Origin: Nocardioides marinus
Lineage (GTDB): Bacteria > Actinomycetota > Actinomycetes > Propionibacteriales > Nocardioidaceae
DNA: 64,000 bases
NCBI RefSeq assembly: GCF_013408145.1
Contig: NZ_JACBZI010000001.1
Coordinates: 3,982,001 to 4,046,000 of the forward strand
Direction of reading: 5' to 3'
Shown: piece after piece, positions 8,183 through 15,818 of the stretch
How the letters are laid out: the number at the start of each line of letters is the position of its first letter
How positions within the stretch are numbered: the stretch's first letter is position 1
Notes under the pieces: model-generated
What the model was told of the DNA's origin: nothing
The model's input: the letters and a program-made list of their open reading frames with translations, nothing else
The model's database searches: none
Translations under genes and position numbers: made by a program

Positions 8183-10291
8183 GTGGCCCTCCTCGTCCCT
8201 GCTGTGCCGGTGCTCCCGTCCCGGGGGTTCCGACGGGGTCCGAGCGCCTCGTGGCCGCTGCGGGTGCTGCTCTGGGGCTTCCCGGTCTGGTGGTTGCTGG
8301 GTGTCGCGTCGTTCGTCCCCGTCCTGCTGGCGGTGCCCATGGCGCGCCAGGTGGCCCGCAGGCTGGCGGCCCGGTCGACCGGGGACGAGGGGGACCGGGT
8401 CCGGCTGCCGCCGGGCACCACCTGGTGGGCGCTCTTCCTGGTCTGGGTGGTCCTGGGCGTGCTGCTGCTGGGGGTCGATGCCCCGGGCGCCGTGCCGGGC
8501 GGCGGCGGCTCGCGGCTGCTCGTCTTCGGTTTCCGACTGGCGTGGTACCTCACGTGCGGCGTGGTCCTGCTCTGGGTGGCCACCCTGGACCGGCGCACCG
8601 TCAGCGACGAGATCGTCCTGCGGCCGCTCGGCGTGCTCTTCGCCGTCACGGTCGCCGGTGGCCTGGTCGGGCTGCTCGCCCCGGAGCTCGAGCTGCGCTC
8701 GCCCTTCGAGGCGCTCCTGCCCGGCAGCGTGAGCGGCAACCCCTTCGTCGCCTCGCTCGTGCACGTCCAGGTCGCCGACGTCCAGACGGTCCTGGGGCGC
8801 CCCGAGCCGCGACCGAAGGCGCCGTTCCCCTACACCAACACCTGGGGGAGCTGCCTGTCCCTCACGCTCGTGGCCTGGTGCGCGCTGCGGTGGAGGAGCC
8901 GCTGGAGCCGGGTGCTCGCCGGGTCGCTCGTGGTGGTCGCCCTGGTGCCGGTGGCGTTCTCGCTCAACCGTGGTCTGTGGGCCACGTTGGCCGTGGGCCT
9001 GGTGGGCCTCCTCCTGCTGGGCGTGTCCCGGCGGGACGCCCGGTCCCTGGCGCTGCTGGTCGTGGCGACCGTCGTGACCGCCGTCCTCCTCGTCGCCAGT
9101 CCCCTGGGGACGCTGGTCAGCGAGCGCTTCGAGCACCAGCACTCCAACGACCGGCGCAGCCAGCTGCTCGAGGCGACCGTCTCCTCGGTGTCCCAGGGGT
9201 CCCCCGTGCTCGGGTTCGGCAGCACCCGGGACGTGCAGGGCAGCTTCGCCTCGATCACGGGCGCCGCGACGCCGGACTGCCCGGCCTGCGGCGTACCACC
9301 GCTGGGGACGCAGGGACAGCTGTGGCTCGTGCTGTTCTCGCAGGGCTGGGCAGGGCTGGTGCTCTTCCTCGGCTTCCTGGCCACGGCGCTGGGTGCGGCG
9401 GTGCGGTGCCGCACGAGGGTCGAGGTGGTGGCCACCTTCGTGACCGGGTTCTTCGTCCTGCAGCTGCCGGTCTACGACACCCTGGGCATGCCGCTGCTGG
9501 TGGTCATGGTCGTGCTGGGCCTGGCGGCCCGTCAGCGGGCCCCACAGCGGGCCTCACAGCCGGACCCGCAGCCGGTCCCGCAGCCGTGGAACCGCGGCTC
9601 GCTGGCCGCGGTGCTGCTGGTCCCGGTGCTGCTCGGAGGCGGGGCGGGCGCCCTGCTGCACGCCGTGACCGATGAAACCCGGTGGCGCGCGGTCGTCTCC
9701 ATCGAGACCACCCCGGCCCCGGTGTACCTCGACACCGGCGGGACCACCGCGGTGCTGGCGGGCATGGTGGACACCACCCAGCCCCGGGACGTCACGGTCG
9801 ACACCGAGGCGGCGCTGCTGCTCGCCCGGGACACCGTGCTGGTGGCCGCCCGTGAGGCCGGCCGACCGGCCGCGGACCTCCGGGACGGTGCCGCCATCAC
9901 CGCGCCGCCCAGCTCGCAGGTCCTGGACCTGCGGGTCGAGGCCGGGGACGCGGCCGGGGCCGAGGTGTCCGCGGAGGCGCTGGCAGCGGCCTACCTCGTC
10001 GCCCGTGACGACTTCTTGTCCCAGCGTCGGGACGACCTGCTCGCGCGCCTGCGCCAGCAGCGTCGCGAGCTCGACGCCACCGACCCGGCGCAGCGCGACC
10101 TGCGCGCGCGCCTGGACCAGCAGGTCGACCGGCTGCTCACCGGAGCGGCATCGCCGGGGCGGGTGCTGCGCCGGTCCCCGGCGCTCGCCGTCCGCCCTCC
10201 CGCCCGGGTGCCGGTCGTCTCCGGCGCCGCGCTGGGGCTGCTGCTGGGTTCCGTCCTGATCCGCCGACGACCACTCAGGAGACGACCATGA
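8183..10291 (+). CDS. O-antigen ligase/Wzy-like polymerase fused to a Wzz-like chain-length domain
   Basis: About 702 residues from the GTG at 8183 (TTG at 8171 is an alternative; neither has a strong ribosome site). Residues 1-460 form a multi-pass membrane protein with a large outer loop (PYTNTWGS, FSLNRG, LGFGSTRDVQGS), the pattern of Wzy/O-antigen ligase proteins that polymerise undecaprenyl-linked repeat units outside the membrane. After a Pro/Gln-rich linker, residues about 480-700 hold a membrane segment, an extracytoplasmic alpha/beta region (DTEAALLLARDTVLVAAREAG) with a coiled coil, and a closing membrane segment (VSGAALGLLLGSVLI). This is the layout of Wzz co-polymerases and parallels the Wzz-like protein at 17404-18933. 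Overlaps the next gene (ATGA). Confidence 0.78.
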   Translation: MALLVPAVPVLPSRGFRRGPSASWPLRVLLWGFPVWWLLGVASFVPVLLAVPMARQVARRLAARSTGDEGDRVRLPPGTTWWALFLVWVVLGVLLLGVDAPGAVPGGGGSRLLVFGFRLAWYLTCGVVLLWVATLDRRTVSDEIVLRPLGVLFAVTVAGGLVGLLAPELELRSPFEALLPGSVSGNPFVASLVHVQVADVQTVLGRPEPRPKAPFPYTNTWGSCLSLTLVAWCALRWRSRWSRVLAGSLVVVALVPVAFSLNRGLWATLAVGLVGLLLLGVSRRDARSLALLVVATVVTAVLLVASPLGTLVSERFEHQHSNDRRSQLLEATVSSVSQGSPVLGFGSTRDVQGSFASITGAATPDCPACGVPPLGTQGQLWLVLFSQGWAGLVLFLGFLATALGAAVRCRTRVEVVATFVTGFFVLQLPVYDTLGMPLLVVMVVLGLAARQRAPQRASQPDPQPVPQPWNRGSLAAVLLVPVLLGGGAGALLHAVTDETRWRAVVSIETTPAPVYLDTGGTTAVLAGMVDTTQPRDVTVDTEAALLLARDTVLVAAREAGRPAADLRDGAAITAPPSSQVLDLRVEAGDAAGAEVSAEALAAAYLVARDDFLSQRRDDLLARLRQQRRELDATDPAQRDLRARLDQQVDRLLTGAASPGRVLRRSPALAVRPPARVPVVSGAALGLLLGSVLIRRRPLRRRP

Positions 10292-11211
10292 CCACACCAC
10301 CGCCCATCGACCACCCCGACGTGGACGTGGTGGTCGCCACCCACGCGCGCCCCGAGCTCGTCCGCCGGACGCTCGAGGCCATCGGGGCCCAGCGCTACCC
10401 GGGCCGGATCCGCACCGTGGTGGTCCACGACCGGGAGCCCGTCGACCCGACCCTGGCCGACACCACCCCCGACCGGTCGGTGGTGGTGATGGCCAACGAC
10501 CGCCGGCCGGGCCTCGCGGGGTCGCGCAACTGCGGCGTCCTGGCCGGGCACGCCCCGCTGGTGGCCTTCTGCGACGACGACGACACCTGGCGCCCGGACA
10601 AGCTCCGGCGCCAGGTGGAGGCCCTGCGCACCAGTGCGGCGCCGACCGTGGTCACCGGGATCGAGATCGGCTTCCGGGGGACCCGCACGGTGCGGGTGCC
10701 GACCGCGGACGAGCTCACCGTGCCCGTGCTCGTGCGCCGCCGCGTCATGGCCGCCCACCCCTCGACGGTGCTGGTGCGCCGCGACGCGCTGCTCGGCCCC
10801 ATCGGACTGGTCGACGAGTCCATCCCCGGCGGCTACGGCGAGGACTACGACTGGATGCTCCGCGCCGCCGAGCACGGGGGCGTCGCCGTGGTGCCCGCGC
10901 CCTTGGTGGACGTGCGCTGGGGTGGGTCCCAGTTCGCCCGGGACTGGGCGGTGATCGTCGAGGCGCTGGACCACCTGCTCGCGAAGCACCCGGCCTTCGC
11001 CCGGGACCGCCGGGCCCTGGGCCGGATCCGTGGGCAGCAGGCCTTCGCCCTGGCCGCCATGCGGGCCCCGGGCGGGCTGCGCGCCGCGGTGCGGACCCTG
11101 GGCATCGCGCCCGGCGAGCGGCGGGGCTACCTGGCGACGGCCGTGGCGCTCCACCTGCTGTCCCCGGACCGCGTCCTGGACCTGGCCAACCGGCACGGCC
11201 GGGGGATCTGA
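10288..11211 (+). CDS. Family 2 glycosyltransferase
   Basis: A 307-residue GT-A fold transferase. The N-terminal segment VDVVVATHARPELVRRTLEA is the typical GT2 opening, and FCDDDDTWRPDKL supplies the metal-binding DXD-type motif; DESIPGGYGEDYDWMLRA corresponds to the acceptor and catalytic region with its conserved ED. It has no membrane segments, so it should act at the cytoplasmic face adding a sugar to the lipid-linked repeat unit. The start overlaps the stop of the polymerase gene (ATGA), showing co-translation with the polymerisation step. Donor and linkage cannot be assigned. Confidence 0.9.
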   Translation: MTTPPPIDHPDVDVVVATHARPELVRRTLEAIGAQRYPGRIRTVVVHDREPVDPTLADTTPDRSVVVMANDRRPGLAGSRNCGVLAGHAPLVAFCDDDDTWRPDKLRRQVEALRTSAAPTVVTGIEIGFRGTRTVRVPTADELTVPVLVRRRVMAAHPSTVLVRRDALLGPIGLVDESIPGGYGEDYDWMLRAAEHGGVAVVPAPLVDVRWGGSQFARDWAVIVEALDHLLAKHPAFARDRRALGRIRGQQAFALAAMRAPGGLRAAVRTLGIAPGERRGYLATAVALHLLSPDRVLDLANRHGRGI

Positions 11212-11241
11212 GCGCGGCCCCCTGTCCGGTTCCGGTCGGGC

Positions 11242-11257
11242 TCCCCAGAAGTGGGTA
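11242..11257. promoter_or_regulatory. Candidate operator TACCCA-N4-TGGGGA (on minus strand) before the GH26-like gene
   Basis: Read on the minus strand the site is TACCCACTTCTGGGGA, 76 bp before the GTG at 11333. It shares 13 contiguous bases with the site at 516-528 and the half-sites of 19017-19032. The rest of the 11212-11332 gap shows no other clear element. Confidence 0.5.
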
Positions 11258-11332
11258 GGCGCGCCGACATCGACGCCCGGCGCGGGGCTACGGTCCCCGT
11301 TCCCGCTCGGCCCCGATCGGAAGGCCCCCGCC

Positions 11333-12379
11333 GTGCCGTCACCGCTCGACCCGTCCAGCCACCGTCCCCGCCGCCCGCACCCCCGCCGCCCCTTCTCGCG
11401 GCCTGCGCCTGCGCACCGCCGTCGCGGAGGGCGCCTCCTGCGCCGGCTGCGCCGCGGCGCGGTCGCGGTGGTGGCCCTGGCCACGATCGCCCCGCTCGGG
11501 CTGGTCTGGTCGCCGGAGACCGCGCAGGCGGCGCCGTGCCGCACCGATCGCCGGGGAGTGCCGAGCTGCGGCGCGTACCTCGGGGCGGCCCACGGCGCCA
11601 ACGACGTGCCCGGCCACCTCGAGCGTCGAGCCGGCCGGCCCCTCGGCGTGCGTCGCACCTACTTCACCGGGTCGCAGGTCAGCGGTGCCGTGCGCATCGC
11701 CGCGCAGGACCTGCGAGCCGGTCGGCTGCCCTGGCTCAGCTTCAAGCTGCCGCACTCCTGGCAGCAGATGGCAGCGGGCCGCGGGGACGCCTGGGCGCGC
11801 GACCTGAGTGCGCGGCTGGCCGACCTGGACGGCCCGGTGTGGGTCGCCTTCCACCACGAGCCCGAGGGCGACGGCGACATCCGCGCCTGGCGGGCGATGC
11901 AGGAGCGGCTGGCCCCACTGGTCCGGCGCGCGGCACCCAACGTGGCCTTCACGGTGATCCTCACCGGCTGGCACCAGCTCTACGGTGACCCGGCCTACGC
12001 GCTGCGACACGTGTGGCCGCGCGGTGTGAAGGTCGACGTGGCGGGGTTCGACGTCTACAACCTCTTCGGCGTGGAGTCGCACGGCAAGGTCATCGACGAG
12101 TGGCCACGCATGCACGCGCGGTACTTCCGCCACTTCAAGCGCTTCGCCCGCCACCACGACACCCGGTGGGCACTGGGCGAGACCGCCCTCACCGACGCGG
12201 CCGCCCGTCGCGCCCCACGCTGGGTGGAGCGGGTGCACGAGCGTCTGGTGCGCGACGAGGGAGTCGCCATGGCCTACTTCGACACCGAGATCAACGCCCT
12301 CGGCTCCTTCCCCCTGACCCGCCGCTCCCGGCAGACGGACTTCGTCAACGCCCTGCGGGGATCACTCCGACTGCCGTGA
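11333..12379 (+). CDS. Secreted GH26-like glycoside hydrolase
   Basis: A 348-residue exported enzyme. The GTG at 11333 has GGAAGG upstream. A long Arg/Pro-rich N-region precedes a membrane or signal segment (VAVVALATIAPLGLVW, cut near AQAAP). The catalytic barrel shows WVAFHHEPEGD, matching the His-Glu acid/base signature of GH26/clan GH-A enzymes, and WALGETALTD as a likely nucleophile region. GH26-like enzymes in exopolysaccharide clusters usually trim or release polymer, or clear it from the periplasm-like space. It follows the GT2 gene by 121 bp but has its own candidate operator, so it may be a separate unit. Substrate unknown. Its end overlaps the convergent APH-like gene by 18 bp. Confidence 0.8.
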   Translation: MPSPLDPSSHRPRRPHPRRPFSRPAPAHRRRGGRLLRRLRRGAVAVVALATIAPLGLVWSPETAQAAPCRTDRRGVPSCGAYLGAAHGANDVPGHLERRAGRPLGVRRTYFTGSQVSGAVRIAAQDLRAGRLPWLSFKLPHSWQQMAAGRGDAWARDLSARLADLDGPVWVAFHHEPEGDGDIRAWRAMQERLAPLVRRAAPNVAFTVILTGWHQLYGDPAYALRHVWPRGVKVDVAGFDVYNLFGVESHGKVIDEWPRMHARYFRHFKRFARHHDTRWALGETALTDAAARRAPRWVERVHERLVRDEGVAMAYFDTEINALGSFPLTRRSRQTDFVNALRGSLRLP

Positions 12380-13588
12380 CCGGCGACCGGCGAGTCGCGC
12401 CTCCAGGGCCCCCAGGGCGACGTGGGCGGCACCGGCGACGTCGGCCCCGCGGGCGGCGTCGAGCAACCCGAGGTACCTGGCGCTGATCGCGAGGAGGTAG
12501 AGGTCGCGGGGGTCCGCGTGCAGCGGGAGGTCCTCGCCCTGCGGTGCGAGGTCACGCAGGGCCGCCAGGACGACCTCGGTCCGCAGGCCCCGGGCGCGGG
12601 TCGCGCTGGCCACCCTGAAGTGCACCCTGTCCAGGCCCGCGGGCACGCCGGTCTCGAAGCGCTCCCAGTCCCAGAGCCGGATCCGGCGTCGGCCCCGTGC
12701 CATGTTCCACGGCGTCCAGTCCCCGTGCCACGCGCCGTGGACCACCGGACGGTCACTGCCGTCCTCCAGCACCTGCTCCAGGCAGCTCAGGTAGCGGCGG
12801 GCCAGCTCCTGGTCGGGCCAGGAGTGGGCCGCCCGGCGCAGGCCCATCGCCCAGGGGGAGGCGGTCAGGGCGAGGGGGTGGGTGGGGTGCAGCGCCTCGA
12901 CCTCACCCATCGCCCGGGCGAGCAGGGGGTCGTCGTCGTGCACCGGCCTCGGCGAGGTGGGCAGCGGGGTCAGTGCGAGCACCACCATGTCCCGCCACCG
13001 CGACAGCGCCAGCACCCGCGGGACCTCGACGTACCGCAGCCGCCAAGCCTCGAGGCGGGCGAGCGCGAGGGCCTCGGCGGCGACGTCCGTGCGGGCCTGC
13101 GGACTGTCGCCGAGCTTCACGAACGCCCGGCAGCGACCTCGTTCGTCGAAGACCTGGAGCACCGGCTTGCGGTTGACGCGCGCGCTCCCGACCGCGACGG
13201 CGAAGGTGACCCTGCAGTCCAGCAGCTCCTCGAGGTGGTGGGCCAGCGAGTCGGGGGCGCCCATGCGGATGCCCACCCGCTGCGTGAGCACCCGCGCCCC
13301 GGTGACCCGCACGGCCGTGGCGGCGCCCAGCCGGCGCACCACCTCGGCCGGGGACGAGGCGGCGCTGAAGCGGCGCAGCGAGCAGGCTGCCGCCCGGGGT
13401 GGTGAGACCGGGACCAGCAGCCGCGGGTGGGCGGCGTCGGGCACCCAGGCGTACTCCGCGGCGAACTCCTCCGGGTGGGCGGCGTTCCGGGACGGTGGCA
13501 CGGAGGCCTCCGGCCAGCAGGCGGCGAGGGCGGACAGCAGGGCCAGGCCCCGGTCCTCCTCCGCCGCCGCATCCGCTCCGGTGGTCAT
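12362..13588 (-). CDS. APH/choline-kinase-like phosphotransferase in the exopolysaccharide operon
   Basis: A 408-residue cytosolic protein with an aminoglycoside-phosphotransferase/kinase-like fold in the C-terminal half: catalytic loop HGAWHGDWTPWNMA and metal-binding IRLWDWERFE. The N-terminal 130 residues are less clear and lack an obvious glycine-rich loop; VFDERGRCRAFVKLG probably supplies the ATP-binding Lys. It ends the five-gene operon 18933-12362 and overlaps the previous stop by ATGA, so antibiotic resistance is unlikely; phosphorylation of a sugar, nucleotide-sugar precursor or the polymer intermediate fits better (inference). Related kinases occur in actinobacterial polysaccharide clusters beside sulfotransferases and flippases. 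Confidence 0.75.
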   Translation of the reverse strand: MTTGADAAAEEDRGLALLSALAACWPEASVPPSRNAAHPEEFAAEYAWVPDAAHPRLLVPVSPPRAAACSLRRFSAASSPAEVVRRLGAATAVRVTGARVLTQRVGIRMGAPDSLAHHLEELLDCRVTFAVAVGSARVNRKPVLQVFDERGRCRAFVKLGDSPQARTDVAAEALALARLEAWRLRYVEVPRVLALSRWRDMVVLALTPLPTSPRPVHDDDPLLARAMGEVEALHPTHPLALTASPWAMGLRRAAHSWPDQELARRYLSCLEQVLEDGSDRPVVHGAWHGDWTPWNMARGRRRIRLWDWERFETGVPAGLDRVHFRVASATRARGLRTEVVLAALRDLAPQGEDLPLHADPRDLYLLAISARYLGLLDAARGADVAGAAHVALGALEARLAGRRSRQSE

Positions 13589-14928
13589 GCCTCACGCACG
13601 CAGGCGAAGAGGTGGCGGCCGTAATTGCCGCTGTAGGGACCCTCGTCGTCCTGGTCCGGCCCCAGGTCGACGACCCTGTCGAAGCCGCCGTGGCGCTCGA
13701 GGAACGCGGCGATCGCGGCGCTGTCCCACCCCCGCAGCGAGTCCTTGAACCACTCCTCGTGCTCCTGGCCGGTGTCGAGGAACAGCACGTGACCGGTGAC
13801 CTTGCCCAGCAGGCGCACCAGCTCCTCGGGTCCGCAGCTGCCGCGCCCCAGGACGAAGTGGTGCAGCAGGCTGAAGCAGCTCACGACGTCGAAGGTCTCC
13901 GAGGTGTCCCGGAGCAGGTCGACGGCGTCCCCGGTCCGGATGCGGGCCGGATCCAGCCCGTAGGCGACAGCACCCAGTGGGAGGGCCAGCGGGTCGCGCT
14001 CGATCCCGTGGACCTCGAACCCGTGGCGTTGCATCCGGGCGAGGAACCAGCCGTAGCAGGACGCCACGTCGAGGTACCGGGCGCCGGGCCGGGTCAGGTG
14101 CTCGGGGCCGTAGCGGGCCAGCCACAGCTCCATGGCGCGGGCCCGGTCGGTGCAGTGGCGTGCGCGCGGCCACTCGGAGACCTCGGGGAGCGGGACGGGC
14201 TGGTACAGCTCGCGTCGACCACCGATCCAGGACATGTCCTCGAGCAGCTCCAGTGCCGGGGTCGACACCTGCCAGCGCCGGACCCGCACCCGCGCCGTCT
14301 CCTCCCCGCGCAGCGCCGCGGCGGCCAGCCGGTGGTGGCCGTCGACGACCTGGAAGCAGGAGGAGCCGCGGATCGGTGCCACCAGCACCGGGCTGCCCTC
14401 CCGGCTGCGGTGCGGCTCGGGCGTCGTCCCGGCCGGCTTCTTCCCGGTGGGCGCCGTCTCGGGGGAACCCTGCACGCTGGCGACGAACCGCCGCGCCACG
14501 TCGAGGATGCCCGCGTCGTCGGTGGCGGAGAAGTAGGCGCCGGTCTCGCGGATGCAGGTGCGGGCCATGGCGGCGTACTCGGAGGCCAGCACCTCCCCGT
14601 CGCTGAGCTCCCTGGCGGCGGCGGCCTCCAGCAGCCGGGCGTGCGGCCCCAGCGCCACCGGGGTGGACCCCCAGCCGAGGTCGCCGTGCGCGGCGGCGAA
14701 GGCCGCGGTGGAGAGCCCGTTCTGGCCCCCGAGCAGCACCCGGTCGACCGGGATCGTGCGCAGTCCGGCGTGCCAGACCAGGACCCGGGTCAGTGCTCCC
14801 CGGACCGGTGGTGGAAGGGGGGTCCGGCGGACCCGCTGGGCCATCTCCCCGCCGAGCCGGCGCCACCGGCGCCGGCTCCGGGTCCTGAGGTCGCGGGCGC
14901 GGGACCGGTGGCCGACGACCGCGCTCAT
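13585..14928 (-). CDS. ParB-like domain fused to SAM-dependent methyltransferase
   Basis: A 447-residue protein, start at the ATG at 14928 (ATGA overlap with the sulfotransferase stop). Residues about 90-230 resemble the ParB/sulfiredoxin fold: VDRVLLGGQNGLSTA near the front and VVDGHHRLAAAALRGEE, the signature of ParB-type nucleotide-binding domains. Residues about 280-430 are a class I methyltransferase: YLDVASCYGWFLARM (motif I), FEVHGIERDP and FDVVSCFSLLHHFVLG. There is no HTH, so partition or DNA segregation is unlikely. Position between a sulfotransferase and an APH-like kinase suggests nucleotide-dependent modification, probably O-methylation, of the exopolysaccharide or its precursor. 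Exact substrate unknown. Confidence 0.78.
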   Translation of the reverse strand: MSAVVGHRSRARDLRTRSRRRWRRLGGEMAQRVRRTPLPPPVRGALTRVLVWHAGLRTIPVDRVLLGGQNGLSTAAFAAAHGDLGWGSTPVALGPHARLLEAAAARELSDGEVLASEYAAMARTCIRETGAYFSATDDAGILDVARRFVASVQGSPETAPTGKKPAGTTPEPHRSREGSPVLVAPIRGSSCFQVVDGHHRLAAAALRGEETARVRVRRWQVSTPALELLEDMSWIGGRRELYQPVPLPEVSEWPRARHCTDRARAMELWLARYGPEHLTRPGARYLDVASCYGWFLARMQRHGFEVHGIERDPLALPLGAVAYGLDPARIRTGDAVDLLRDTSETFDVVSCFSLLHHFVLGRGSCGPEELVRLLGKVTGHVLFLDTGQEHEEWFKDSLRGWDSAAIAAFLERHGGFDRVVDLGPDQDDEGPYSGNYGRHLFACVREA

Positions 14929-15818
14929 CGTCCGGCCTCGCTGCGCCAGGAGGGCTCCTCGCCGAGGAGGTCGGTGAGCGCCTCGTCGTGGGGCTCGAAG
15001 TGGAGCAGGAGCGCGCGACGGCGCTCGTCGTCGAGGGGCGGCTTGTCGGCGGCGTTCCACCTCCGGACGTGGTCGGGTCGCCATACCGGCACGCCGAGGG
15101 CGCGCTGGAGGTCCACGAACCGGTCGACCGGGTCGGCGAAGAAGCGTCCGTAGTCGACGACGTGGACCCGGTCGCGGCCCAGGGCCGCCACGAAGCGGTC
15201 GAGCTGGCGGGCGTACTCCCCGCGTTGGAGGTAGGCGTGGTGGCGGTGGGCGAAGCTGCGGTACGTCGGGTCCTCGCGCAGACGCTGCTCCTCCCCGTGC
15301 GTGCGCACCGCCTCCGCGCGCACGGCCGAGTCGAAGTCGAGGGTCTCGAAGCCGCGCACCTGCTCGTGCCGGTGCGCGGACCTGGCGCGCTCCACCGGGT
15401 CACGGACCAGGGCGACCACGTGCACGTGCGGGAGGTCGCGGGCGATCCGCTCGGCGGCCAACGGGTGGAAGAGGTAGTAGCCGCTGGCCTCGAAGCTGTG
15501 CACCGGCCCGGCCCGCAGGGCGCCGCCCCAGGTGCGCAGCGCGAAGTGCCCGCGGTACCAGTGGGAGGAGTGGTGGTAGCCGTCGTCGAAGTAGCCGGTG
15601 CCCTTGGACACGGTGGGTCGCAGCAGGTGCGGGTGCTCGGCCAGCAGCCGGAAGAGCGTGGTGGTCCCGCAGCGCTGCGCGCCGATCACGAGGAAGGAGG
15701 GCAGCCGTCTGGCGGGAGCGGTCGCCCGGCCCGCGGCGAGGGCTGCGTGCCGCATCGACTCCGTCGCGGTCTCGGGCAGGCGGTGGGCCAGCGTGTGGGT
15801 CAGGGTGCGGACGGGCAC
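14925..15818 (-). CDS. PAPS-dependent sulfotransferase
   Basis: A 297-residue sulfotransferase. The GTG at 15818 follows GAGGAGA. The 5'-phosphosulfate loop is FLVIGAQRCGTTTLFRLL (about residues 40-57) and the 3'-phosphate-binding segment is VVALVRDPVERARSAHRHEQ (about 130-150), the two PAPS contacts of the family. No membrane segment, so it sulfates a cytosolic or membrane-face acceptor. It sits inside the flippase/Wzz operon (19-bp overlap with the flippase gene, ATGA with the methyltransferase), which strongly suggests that the repeat unit of this exopolysaccharide is sulfated before export. PAPS synthesis genes are not in the window. Confidence 0.87.
   Translation of the reverse strand: MPVRTLTHTLAHRLPETATESMRHAALAAGRATAPARRLPSFLVIGAQRCGTTTLFRLLAEHPHLLRPTVSKGTGYFDDGYHHSSHWYRGHFALRTWGGALRAGPVHSFEASGYYLFHPLAAERIARDLPHVHVVALVRDPVERARSAHRHEQVRGFETLDFDSAVRAEAVRTHGEEQRLREDPTYRSFAHRHHAYLQRGEYARQLDRFVAALGRDRVHVVDYGRFFADPVDRFVDLQRALGVPVWRPDHVRRWNAADKPPLDDERRRALLLHFEPHDEALTDLLGEEPSWRSEAGR

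Noticed and set aside
4130..10291. A continuous frame of over 2000 codons on the plus strand
   Set aside because: Its first two thirds run antisense to the propeller/malectin gene and read as low-complexity Gly/Arg/Val; only the part from 8183 has real membrane-protein features.
12362..13588. Antibiotic resistance by the APH-like protein
   Set aside because: It is the last gene of a polysaccharide operon with translational coupling; the fold alone does not support resistance.
13585..14928. Chromosome or plasmid partition protein ParB
   Set aside because: Only the ParB-type nucleotide-binding fold is likely; there is no HTH, no parA and no parS-like site, and a methyltransferase domain follows.
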